Assembly (NCBI GenBank): GCA_004335835.1
Contig: RWJK01001634.1
Coordinates: 1 to 39,099 of the forward strand
From: Scenedesmus sp. ARA3
Taxonomy: Eukaryota; Chlorophyta; Chlorophyceae; Sphaeropleales; Scenedesmaceae
Length of the DNA: 39,099 nt
Reading direction: 5' to 3'
Within the stretch, counting starts at the first letter, position 1. Each line of letters begins with the position of its first letter. The notes under the pieces are model-generated. The model saw only the letters and a program-made list of their open reading frames with translations, had not been told where the DNA came from and ran no database searches. The position numbers were made by a program, and so were the translations under genes. Below are positions 20,323-30,859 of this stretch, in pieces.

Positions 20323-22214
20323 AGCGGCGCAGTTCTGGCAGCAGCAGCCTGGAAGCAGGCGCACTCGCACAGGTGCGGACGCCTGCACACATGTGTACAC
20401 ACTAGTCAGGAACGAGGCAGTGCGCACCTACGACATGCTGCAGGCGCTGGGTAGTAGAATAATACAGTGGCTCGCAGCTGCTGGATAGTGGCTCACAGCA
20501 GTGGTCTGGCAGTATCAAATGTCGCATGCTGTGCTTGCTGCAAAGCGTGGAAGGGTTCGCATCTCTGCTATCTTTACGACAGCTGTTCGGTAGTTGTGGC
20601 AGGCAAGCAGACATGTGCAGAGGGTCTTGGCTGTGGTTGATTGCCTCCCCAGCTCGCTTGCGCTCTGCGCCAGGCCAGTGCCCTTTAGGCTCGTCACTGT
20701 GATGGCAAGTGTTGGCCAGGCTTACAATGGTCCTATGGCTTGTGGTGCCTGGTTGCCGGTGCTGGTTTGCATGGCGGCCTGATACTGTGCCCGGGCCAAC
20801 ATCCGTTAGCCTGTTACAACCAGTGTGTCAGCATGCCTGCTGTTGTCTCTTTTGCGACATAGCGGTTAAAGTAGTGCTATGGCATGCAACAGCTGCGTTT
20901 AAAATTGGTACAACGTGCAAGCAGGTCAATCATTTGCATCTGCGTGCTTACCAAGAATACTTGTTGGTCTTGACGCTGTGTTGGTTGTGAATGAGTGACC
21001 ATTGTGGTAACCCAACTTTAAGTCGGCGGTCAACTGTATGGCTGATGTCACTGAGTGCATCGGCATGCGCCACGTGCAGCGACTACTAAAACAGTGTGCC
21101 TGGTCACGTGACGGGTTGCATTATGCGTATGCTTGTAATGTGTGCAATCGGCAAAATTCTTTGTACGGGGTGTGTTTGAATGGCCGACAGGCAGCCTTGC
21201 CCTGTGTACACCTGGTTCAACCAGTGCTGCACATTCCTGCAATGCCAGTTGTCACCTCACCAACTGTAATTATCACAACCCAGCTCTGTCCTGGATCACC
21301 ACCTGGTGCTTACGATGTATACTTCAGCTACTGCAAGAAGCTCCTGCAACTCTTTAAACACTTGAAGGAGCCCTGCATCTTGTAGCCACTGAAAGGAAGC
21401 ATGGCTGCAGACGTGTTGCCAACACGTTGCTGTACAGCATACACGTGCGCTGTCATCAACAGGCTGCGGTACAGACATGATCGGCCTGTGATTAACCTCT
21501 TGAGTTCAACCAATTACATGCCGCCAACACAATGCAACTCCTACTCTGCACAAGCGCATGGCTGCAGTTGACCGTGACTGAAGCCAGCAAACACTGCTGC
21601 GGCAGCAGTGGCCAATGCTGCCGTAGCGGAGGGGCTCAATGGCCTCACATTGATGACCTGGCAGGTTGGTGGTGTGGCAATTAATATGGCAAATCAGATG
21701 CCCTGCGCCACACTGCACGCCCTGCTAGCACTGTATGCAGCAGCGTGCAGTGGCCAGCCTGCCATTGCATCTACTACATGCAACTACTAGTAATACCAGT
21801 AATGCGCCACAGTGCGCGGTTAGTTGCCAGCGACCAGCTGCAAGCAACTACAGTGTGCCTGCAGCGAGAAGCACACAACCCAGTCTGCTCACACGCAGAC
21901 ATGCGCGCATGCATCCATTCACACGGTTGCCTTCAGCAGGATCGCCACAAGGCATGCAGCCGCATGCTCGCACCCTGATCTGCAAGCCGCTGCTGCATGT
22001 TCAAGTTCCAAGGCCGGCCAGCATCGTTCTAGTGCTACAACTGTTCCCGAAAGGATAAGCTGTGCTGCTGCTGCAGCTACTCCGTGACAGCTGGCATGTG
22101 CAGCAGCCGGCTGCAGCAATGCCTGGCAGCGCCTCCAACATAGAGTTTACGCCAGATCACGCTGCTGTCGCTCTGCTGCTGCCGATGCCAAATCTTACTG
22201 TCGGCAGGGACAGC
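20323..22214. other. Long intergenic region, Cpn10 to ATPase inhibitor
   Basis: About 1.9 kb with no supported gene. Open frames here are short, lack family features and are not spliced into neighbours. The Cpn10 and ATPase inhibitor genes are convergent, so this holds their 3' ends. The nearest TGTAA on the + strand (21134-21138) is about 970 bp after the Cpn10 stop. Confidence 0.5.
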
Positions 22215-22630
22215 TCAATAGTGTGCGTGCTTCCAGTCCAGCAGCGCCTTGAAATCATCCTTTGACATCTGATACCTTGCAACGATGTTGCGCAGCGCTG
22301 CCTCCTCTGCCACTGCTGACTCTGTTGCAGCAGACACATCTGTGACTGAGGTCTGCTTCTTCATCTTGCTCAGCAGCTTGCTCATCAGGCGCTCGTCCTC
22401 CTTGCTGAAGTACATGTTCTCAACCGCCTGCGAGGCAAAAACAGTGCACTGGCTTTACATTAAAGCACGGACATGTGTTGCAAGACAGGTGTGCTGCTGC
22501 CAACTGCTGTCCCGACCTGCTCGTGCTCGTTGAACCCTTTCACGCCCGACATCGCCATGCTGCGTGTTGCTTGAAACGCGTAAGGCAGCGAAGAGGTGGC
22601 GCGCACTGCGCTACGAGCTGCGGACAGCAT
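22215..22630 (-). CDS. Mitochondrial F1F0-ATPase inhibitor-like protein (plant-type IF1)
   Basis: Two exons, 22630-22517 and 22427-22215, joined in phase across an 89-bp GT-AG intron, give 108 residues. The first about 25 residues (MLSAARSAVRATSSLPYAF and following) are basic, rich in Ala and Ser and lack acidic residues, as expected for a mitochondrial presequence. The middle part EQAVENMYFSKEDERLMSKL resembles the plant IF1 signature ERAAENVYIQKMEREKLEKL, the helix that enters the F1 catalytic interface and blocks ATP hydrolysis. The C-terminal part (ALRNIVARYQMSKDDFKALL) is not recognised. The ATG is the first in frame after upstream stops. It could instead be another small mitochondrial protein with a similar helix. 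It is head to head with p31comet. Confidence 0.6.
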
Positions 22631-23134
22631 TGTTCCTGGACGTTTTCGACAAGTGATCTACCAGCGATCTAGCCACGGTTCCGCTACAAACGCATGTACA
22701 CGTAGAATTTAGTAGTGATCTGCCGTAGTTCGCTGCACGGCACGTGAAGAGGGTTGGCCCAGTTGCTGCGTGGACGTGGCCTGGGGCTCAAGCACCGTAA
22801 CACAATATGAACTCCGTGCCTGCAAGCGCAAGTTTTGCTACGTAAAACTCACGGATTTACCTTGTAATAAGTGAAACAGCTGTCCGTGTCACCTTTCACA
22901 CCTGCACCTGACCAGAGCAGTGCAGCAGCAGGCCAGCAACTGTTGCTGGTTTTTAACACCTCACCAACGATTCTGAATTCACACCTGTTAGTGCATGGGA
23001 GAACACTGGACGCCGATTTCACCTGCAAACAGGCAGGTGGGGCCAGTCAAGCCCACAGGCCTGCGCGTCAGCAGGCCCTGACCCAGTGAAGGCGACTTGC
23101 TGCTTGCAGTCAAAGCTAGCAACACAGCCGCACC
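22631..23134. promoter_or_regulatory. Divergent promoter region between ATPase inhibitor and p31comet genes
   Basis: A 504-bp gap separates the two outward-facing start codons, so both promoters must lie within it. I see no clear TATA box. CACGTGAA at 22741-22748 contains a CACGTG E-box/G-box core. Confidence 0.5.
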
Positions 23135-25663
23135 ATGCCAGGCCGCCGCAAGCGGATCCCCAACATATACAACTTGGAGGTACCGCTGGCAGTGGCGGCA
23201 CACAATGTTGGTGCACAGTACCTGCTGGCCACCTTCATCAAGCACCTGGTGTTCGCTCGGGAGCAGTGCCATGCACCCTTCAACGAGCTAGAGAAGCACG
23301 TGCAGGTTGGTTGCAGCAATTGGTGCTTTCAGCAGCAGCACTTACTCGCAGCATGCATCTTCTCAGGGTTGTGGACTCTGGGACAGACCGACAGGAGCAG
23401 CTGCAACCGCGCATCCTTGTCCTTGTAGCATGCAGCATACACAGCTGTACCTGCAGCAGAAGCATGCACCAACAGCTGCACTACAACGGCTTGAAGCAGC
23501 TCCACGATTACCATTGCCAGAAGGCTTGCATGCTTGATCACAACTGGCAGCGTGAATGCATCTGGTATCCCCTCAATAGCCCACAGCCAGCAAGCCCCTC
23601 AGAGCCAAGCAACGCCCGATTCCTGCGGCATGGCTGTCCTGCAGGCATGCCACGAGCTGCAGCAGCAGCGGCAGCAGGCTGGAAGGTCAGCGCGGCTCAA
23701 GTCATCAACGCGCAAGGCCGTGAAGGTTAGTGCATAGGTGTCTGCTTCGTATCACTTGCAGCAGGAACAGGCGCGGTGCATGCAGCAAGCAGCAGCGCTG
23801 CCTGTTGCGGCCTGGGGTGTAGTTTCCTGCATGATCTTTTGCAACAGCGCTGCCGCAGCTCAGGTTCAGCATGCGCAACACCAGACCTGGGTACTGTGTA
23901 AGCGAAGCTGCTTGCAGGAGAGCTGGCTGCTGCCTCGTTACATCACCCATTGCTGCATGTCTCACTGGCCCTGGCCTGCCGCGCTTGTTCATCTGCTGCT
24001 GATGCTGCAGTACCATGAGCGGGTGGCCACAATGATGCAGCAGCTGCAGCACATCCCGCTAGGGCAGCTGCACGGGCAGTCTGTGGCGCTGCTGCTGGGG
24101 TCCTCAGTACTGCGGCCCCGCGAGGTGTACTGCTTCAGCTTTCCTGCAAGCATGGACGAGCCAGGTGGGGGCCATAGCACAGCGCTTGCAGCTGCTGTGA
24201 ACCGCAGTGATTGGTTGATGGCGTGCCTGCTGTGTTTATGGGTGCAAGCGCTTACTGTAGGCGGCATGCAGTGTGTGTGCCAGAGCTTCAACATGTCGCA
24301 GCATTTCTGGGCTGAGCCAGTACGGCTGGCAACTCTGCGAAGCATTGTTCCTGCAAGCAGCCAACGAGCGCAGCGCGCAGCTATTCAGTCGCTGATCGAT
24401 GTGTGCTGCTTGCTTGCAGTAATGCCTTGCACCAAGCTGCTGGCGTCTGCTGGTGCATGCCCACTACCTGCTGCAATCTGAACAACCACTACAGCCTGAC
24501 ATGCTGCCTGTCCTCATCCCCTGCTTGCAGGAGCAGCACCCCCTACTGAGAAGCAGGTGTCTGCTGCTGCTCGCCAGCTGCTGCGCACGCTGGTCATGGA
24601 GCACCAGACGATCGAAGAGTGGGACAGTGCCCCTGGTGCGCATGCTGCTGTGGTGTTGCTCTGGTGTTCGTGCATCTACATTAGTGTGGCACTAGCAGAT
24701 GTGTTTTGTGGTGTCGCTGTATCAGCTCTCAGGCAATTGCCTGGTTTCAAAAGCAATAATCAGCTGCAGGACCAACTCCACAGCCATTGTAGCGTGCTGT
24801 GGCATCTTTGGTGCACTCAATCATCTGAGTGAACTGCTCTGCTGCTGGCTGCAGGCCCCACCAAGATGTTCCTGCTGTTTCAGGCCCACGAGGGCGCCCT
24901 GGCAGGGCCTCCGGAGGGCTTTGCAGCCAAGCGGGCCTTCAGCATAAACCTGCGCAAGGGCTTTCAGGTGTGGCAGGCGTTGCAAGGGTTATGCACTAGG
25001 CAGGGGTTGCATTAAGGGTATGCACTAGGCGTGGTGATGATTGTGGCCCGCGGTTGCTGCAGGCTTTGCTAACCAAACCAGCTCAAACAACGTTTTTTGA
25101 GCTGTTTGTGCTGTGCTTGCGCTGACACTGCCATGCAGGTGAACATCAACCTGAGTGGCCAGCTGCAGCCGCAGCAGCTGCAGCCGCAACAGCAGCAGCA
25201 TAGCGCATGGCCTGTGGCAGCTCCGCCGCTGCCACCTGCAGCAGCAGCAGCAGGCTATGAGGAGGAGGGAGAAATGCAGCGGCTGTCTCAGCGCATGTCT
25301 ACCAGCATGAACATCAGCGACGCACACGGTACGTGCTTTAGTGCACTGTAGGCAGCTCTGCTGCTATTTAGCGCTGGCTGTGCAGCCGCCAGCAGCGAGC
25401 ATGCATCTGGCTTGCACACACTCATGCAGATTAAGGGGTGGTCGTGCGCATGCTGTCGCATTGCATACTGCAGATGTGGCATCATGGTGAGCCAGTCAGC
25501 GGCAACAGGCTGTAGAATGCTCGCACATTGGACGCACTGCACGCTCACAGCCACTGCCTTGTGTGCTGCTGTGTCTGCAGGTGCACAGCCACAAGTGCAG
25601 CAGCCGCCTGTGTGGTACCAGTGCACAGTTATCTGCAAGGGGTTGAGGGCAGCAGCCGGCTGA
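23135..25663 (+). CDS. MAD2L1BP: p31comet / MAD2L1-binding protein
   Basis: An adaptor that binds closed MAD2 and, with the AAA ATPase TRIP13/PCH2, disassembles HORMA-domain complexes to silence the spindle checkpoint. The inferred exons are 23135-23305, 23645-23725, 24011-24164, 24531-24635, 24855-24967, 25139-25328 and 25581-25663, all in phase, giving 298 residues against 274 in human. Seen, with human counterparts: FIKHLVFAREQCHAPFNELE (LLKHIMYQRQQLPLPYEQLK); VALLLGSSVLRPREVYCFSF (VLILLGGNALSPKEFYELDL); RAFSINLRKGFQVNINLSG (RVPSRGHKLTVTLSCG); and the end VWYQCTVICKGLRAA (IWFQAPVTFKGFRE), which in human p31comet is the safety-belt-like C-terminal strand. A Gln/Ala-rich insertion lies in exon 6. 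Three independent matching blocks in the right order make the call strong despite low overall identity; no alignment was run. Confidence 0.85.
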
Positions 25664-27329
25664 GCTAGCTGCAGGGGAAGGAGCAGCAGCAGCAGCAGCA
25701 GAAGAAGCAGAAGCCGCACGCTTGTGCTAGCTTTGGAGCAGGCACCCTTCTGTGCATATGAGCTGCTGCTGCTGCTCTGGCAGGAGGCTCGGGCCAGCAG
25801 CACCATTTGTACAGTAAGTTGTTCACTACATAATGCATAGGCAGCAACAACAGCTGCAGCAGCAGCAGTTGCAGGAATTGGCAGGGCGTGCCAGAAAGCT
25901 CCTCAGGCAGTGGTGCTGCAAGCAGAGGCAGCGGCAAATCAGTCTCGCTTTGCAGCAGCAGCAGCGTCGTTCTTCTTGGGCCCTTGCTGTGCCAGACCAT
26001 TCCGCATAAGGGTGGAACGGCAGGGCAGATGTGAGATGTGCTGCACAAATTGTGAAGGACGAGTGGCAGCTGCTGCTGCTGCCAGTGGCAGCTGCTGCAA
26101 AGCCGCCTCTTTAGCAGCAGCCTCAGCTGGCTGCAGCTGCAGCACGCTGCATATTTGCAGTAGTGGGTGTGGGGCATAGGGACGCCCGCAATGCTGTACA
26201 ACAAACGCAATTAGCATTTTATGGCGCATGCGTCAGGCTTTGTTGAAACGGTTTCAACAGTCACTGCAGGACCAACAGGCGCTGCGATGTTGCAGCTGTG
26301 TATCATGGTTAGCCATCGTCTCTTCAGGCACACACTGGCAGCAGCCACAGCAGTTGCTGGCACTGTAGTGTCTGGCTGAGACCTTGGTGAGCTCAGGGCC
26401 ACCATGTGTTCTTCATGCATGCAACCTGACCTATACTTGGCCTGTGGGATGTGGGCTTGCGGATGGCCAGATTCAGGTGCTGCCAGACACATGAGCGAAG
26501 GTCTCTGCAGTAGCATAGGCTACTGCACGACCGCGTCACGAGCACTACAAGTCACTACATGTTGCTGATTAAATGGAAATTTTATATCTATGGCCCCTGT
26601 GTAAGCTTATATATCGACATAATGCGCCGCTGGGTAATCTAAGGTCTGCCGGCCAGCGCCCGGAGCTCGAGCCCGATGGTGCTTACGTCGATGTAGGGGC
26701 TCCACTCATGGTAGTCGCCGTCGAATGTTACAGGTAAAAGGATATAAGGTGGGGCTCTTTTTTTGGTTTTTTATTATTGCAAAGCATCAGGACAGTAGGT
26801 TGAACGCCTTCCATAAACAGGCGGGAAACATCACTACAGCTGCTCCCGCCAAAACACAGATGAGCTGCTAAGGACGAGTGATGCTGCCTTTGACGCGCAA
26901 AACAGAAGCATTTGCCCAACGGCCAAAGCAGGAGTTTGATGACTCGTCAAGACATGCCCTGCTGTCAACGCCGGTGTTCTGCCTCACTTGTCTCTGCACC
27001 TGGGCAGCTGGCAGCTGCATGCACAGCTCCAGTATGCATCCAACCATACTGTGTGCCTTAACTTAGATTTGCAGCCCGGCCTGCGCGCCTCAGAAGTCTT
27101 TCAAATGCTGTTGTGGCGCACTGTTACACCGCTACCTAGGCTATGCCTGCTGAGCTTCCATGCAAGTTGCAAGATAAGTGCCAAGCTTGCGGTCATAAGG
27201 TAACAGTATCCTTGCAGTATTTGCATAGCTTGTTTCCTTGGTCCGACCTTGGTAAACATCAAACTGCAACCATGTGCTGTATGTGCAGGCTTATTACAAG
27301 GTGAGCTGCAGGTGAATTTTGCCTTGACT
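25664..27329. other. Intergenic region after p31comet
   Basis: The p31comet 3' UTR with CAG runs (25681-25708), then no supported gene. An AT-rich patch at about 26560-26780 includes T runs at 26758-26775 and surrounds a GC-rich stretch whose minus strand reads as a short protein fragment (see findings). Confidence 0.45.
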
Positions 27330-27700
27330 GAGGTGAACTGCGGCTTGGCACAGTGTGTGCTGTTGAAGTGCAGGTGGGACGCGGCTTGGCACAGTGTGTG
27401 CTGTTGAAGTGCAGGTGGGATGCTGCTTGGCACAGTGTGTGCTGTTGATGTGCAGGTGGACTGCGGCTTGGCACAGTGTGTGCTGTTGAAGTGCAGGTGG
27501 TATGCTGCTTGGCACAGTGTTTGCTGTTGAAGTGCAGGTGGGATGCTGCTTGGCACAGTGTGTGCTGTTGAAGTGCAGGTGGGATGCGGCTTGGCACAGT
27601 GTGTGCTGTTGAAGTGCAGTTGGAATGATGCTTGGCACAGTGTGTGCAGTTGAAGGTCAGGTGGGATGCGGCTTGGCACAGTGTGTGCTATGAGCTGCTA
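27330..27700. repeat. 41-bp minisatellite, nine copies
   Basis: The unit, containing CTTGGCACAGTGTGTGCTGT, begins at 27344, 27385, 27426, 27467, 27508, 27549, 27590, 27631 and 27672: nine copies at an exact 41-bp period with a few substitutions each. The last copy is cut off after about 25 bp. The unit has no stop codon in any of the three minus-strand frames, so three overlapping open frames arise as an effect of the repeat. Confidence 0.95.
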
Positions 27701-28127
27701 TGGCTGAAATGGAAACATGATGATGAATGCAGCGATCGACTGCAAGTGTGAGGTCCTCGCTCTGGCTGCTGCGGCATGGCAGTCACTGGTTGCTGCGGTG
27801 TGGCAGTCACTGGGAGTTACAGGTGGGCTGCCATAGGTGGTGCATGACATGCTAGCAGCGGCGTCAAGTGTACATCAAGCTCATCAAGCTGTCACACGTC
27901 CTTTCCTTCTTGAATTCAGAAGGTTGTGGCGCAGCGTCTGAAGTTACCAGATGTATGATGATGGTGCTCGTTGCAGCTGAGCAAGCCGCAGAGCGATACG
28001 ACTATCAAACACCAGCCAGTTATCAGGCAACTCAACACATACAGCAACACAAACTATCTCCTGACAGCAACGCACTGCGCAGAAACAGCTGCTTGCACGT
28101 ACTAGTGCCTGCACAGAAAGCCATTGC
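27701..28127. other. Gap between minisatellite and F-box/LRR gene
   Basis: Contains a short two-copy repeat (TGCTGCGG, then TGGCAGTCACTGG) at about 27766-27811 and the 3' UTR of the minus-strand F-box/LRR gene. TTACA at 27807-27811 is TGTAA on the minus strand, about 320 bp after the stop. Confidence 0.5.
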
Positions 28128-29560
28128 TCAGTGCCGACCACCACGCTGTGCTGACAAAAACTCATCCACAACAGCGGCTGTCATCTCGTCATTCCTCTCC
28201 AAATGCAGGTATTGTAGGCGGGACAGTCGAGTCAACATCATCAGCCCGCGCCGCGTAACACCTGGATTTTCTCTCAAGCTCAACTCCAGCAGATGCGGCA
28301 GTTGTGCAATGGCCGCAAAACACTCCAAGCCACTCAGCTCACACATGTCTAGGTTCAAGTGGCGCAGCTGCTTGAGGCAGCGTGCCAGTGCCTCCACTGC
28401 ATGGTCATCCACACAAGCCCCACCACATGGCAGGCTGAGCTGTGTGAGCCCAGTGAGCGCTGTGAGTGCTGCCACATCACCAGGCACCACGCCAGTCGCA
28501 AGCCCAGCGCCAGCCTTCGCATTCTTCAGATAAGTCACCTCCAGGTGCTTGAGGCGTGTCAGCCCTGCTATGCTAGCACACAAGTCCAGCGGTCCTGGCG
28601 GCTGCGCTCCCTCTGTACTCAGGGCCGCACGCTGCTGTGCAGCCCATGCAAAGCTACACAGTTTCAGGTGGGGCACATGCAGGGCTAGCTTGGCGAGCGC
28701 TGTGGCAGCAGCCAACCCTGCAACAACAGCTGCCAGCTGCTGCGCAGAGGCCCACTGTGTGATACTTCCTTCGCACTGCAGTCTCAGCTCACACAGCTGC
28801 GGCAGCTGCCCCCACGCCGCTGCTGAGGCCGCTGCAGCTTTCCAGCCCATCCTGGACATTGACAGCCGTAGTTCCTGTAGTGCTGGAAGCTGCGCCAAGC
28901 GCAGCAGCGGCTGCTGCTCTTCAAAACATACCTTGATGCTGAGCGCCGTCAGCTGCTGCAGAGGCATGACAGCCGCCAGCTGCTGGCCCGACTCGCATTC
29001 AGCCAGCTCCAGGTGCCGCAGCTGCGGAGGAAGCACAGACAGTTCTGGCAGCTTGCTCAAAACATAAAGCTGCTGTAGCTGCTGCAGGCGGCTCATGTCA
29101 AGCAGCGGCAGGGGCTCTTCACTGACATCCCGTAACCTGAGTACTTGCAAGTGCAATTCCTGCAGCCGCGGCGGCGGCTGTGCCAGTAGCTGCTGCAGGG
29201 CGCTGCTTGTTCGAGCCACTGCTGCCATGCCTGTTGCGTCCATGACGAGTTTCAACTGAGTCAGCTGCCTCAGCTGGCCCAACACTGCCAGGCAGCTGTC
29301 AGCACAAGGCTCTCCGTCAGTATCCCGCGCTGGGTTACCTTTCAGCACCAGCTGCTGTATGCTGCTAAGGCGTAGCAGAGCCGCTGCTACTGCAGCTGCA
29401 TCACTTGCAGCAGCCGCTGCTGTGACAGCATGTGCGGGTCTGCTGCCCTCCCTCACAATTACCTCCAGGCGCGTCAGGCCATGTGCGGGCAGCACAGGCA
29501 GCAAGCCTATTGCCCAAGCTGCGCCACCTGCGAGCTTGGCGCATCGAAGGCCCAGAAATA

Positions 29561-29597
<37 letters not shown>

Positions 29598-30011
29598 CCG
29601 CTGTAGCTCAGTGCGCCTGGCTGAGTTTGCTGCTCCTGCTGCTATGGCGGCTGCATGCTCTGAGCACATATAGCAGTTGGCAGCCGTCTGCTGCATGGCC
29701 ACGCACAGCAGCTGCACTGCTGCGTCACTGACTGCTGAGGCTGTGTCCGGTCCTAGCCATGCGTCAAGGGCCAAGCTCCTGACCAGCTGCCCATGCTTGA
29801 CCAGCCAGCTGGCAAAGCTAGTTACCTTTGGCAGCATCTGTGTGTCAGCAGCCTCATGTGCGCTGAAGCTGCTGCCGCTGCGCAGCCTGAGGTAAACCTC
29901 TGTGTTGCAGCCTGCACACTGCTGCACTGCTTGTCGCCAGTCCTTGCACACACAGGCAGCTGTGCACAGCATCTTTGGGCGAAGTGCTGAAGGCAGTATG
30001 CGCCACAACAA
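28128..30011 (-). CDS. F-box / leucine-rich-repeat protein
   Basis: An open frame of at least 627 residues. The N-terminus (LLWRILPSALRPKMLCTAAC, then VCKDWRQAV) is an F-box, which would dock to SKP1 of an SCF ubiquitin ligase. The rest is a series of leucine-rich repeats, clearest at the C-terminus (LKQLRHLNLDMCELSGL, LPHLLELSLRENPGVT, LSRLQYLHLERNDE), of the kind in AMN1/FBXL proteins. A Gln run lies near residue 140. There is no ATG before the F-box in this frame: 30009-30011 is TTG, the frame stays open to a stop at 30051-30053, and the first ATG (29970-29972) would cut the F-box. The start therefore probably comes from an upstream exon; a CTAG acceptor near 30047 follows a CTG run, but I could not fix the first exon. 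Confidence 0.8.
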
Positions 30012-30059
30012 CGGGTAGCGCCAGCAGGCTGCTGTTTCGGGTGTCCTAGATCAAGCAGT

Positions 30060-30859
30060 ATCAGCAGCAGCAGCAGCAGGTTCATCCACTGCAGGCGGTT
30101 CATGCAAGCACCGTGGTGCGCTGATCTCGGCATACAAGCAGTATCTTTAAGCTAAATTCAAATTCATTTGTTTACCGCTTGCTGGAGCTGCAGATGTAGG
30201 CGTTCAGAAAGCTTCGAGCACGCTGGAGTCACTGTGGCTGGAGTCGTGCGACTCACCTCATGGTCGTGCATGTTCTTTCGGAGTCAGCGACAGAGCGTAT
30301 CCACAACGTGCTGCTTACTGGAAGCGAGAGATATGATACCGCTTGACTGCGTTGGTGGAGAACGATGCTCAGCGTCCAAGGTTGTCCCGAACTGGCAAAG
30401 CAAACCGAAGCAGTAAAAAGCTTGCATAGGCATGTAAGCACAGTTTGCACAGCATAATGCAACATAGTGCGTACTCATATGGCATTCAAGTGGTCCCCCC
30501 TAGAGGCCACCATGGCTGCTTGAACAGCAGTTGTGCAGATGCGCTGTTCCTGCTGCTCCTCTCATGACCTGTGTGTATTACCTGCATTCACAATACAACC
30601 TGGTCAGCGCCGTCCCCCAGAGCCACGATGCCCTAGGGGGGCAACGGCACTGACGGTCTTCCGTGCAGCATGTTACCACACAGCTCCTTGAACATCACAT
30701 TTGCTGCGAAAGTAGGGCACACAACCAGCCCTGACCTGCAGCTGTAGCCTGTCATAACACCTATAACCTACTTGCACCCAAAGACATGCACAGTTACCAG
30801 CAATGTCCTCAGAGCAGGCTGCTCTGTGACAAACAGTTTGGTATCAACGTTCGTGAGCT
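30060..30859. other. Region between F-box/LRR and TMEM144-like genes
   Basis: Holds the unresolved 5' end of the F-box/LRR gene (a minus-strand ATG at 30131-30133 and one at 30101-30103 are possible starts), its promoter, and the 3' UTR of the TMEM144-like gene. C-rich and G-rich runs occur at 30494-30500 and 30635-30641. No other gene is seen. Confidence 0.45.

Noticed and set aside
23738..24481. A 247-codon plus-strand frame as a separate gene
   Set aside because: It contains exon 3 of p31comet at 24011-24164. The rest reads through introns with good splice sites at both ends.
27101..27679. A 192-codon repeat protein, or a CRISPR array
   Set aside because: The 41-bp units abut with no unique spacers, so it is not CRISPR. 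All three minus frames are open because the unit lacks stops, which points to a minisatellite rather than a gene.
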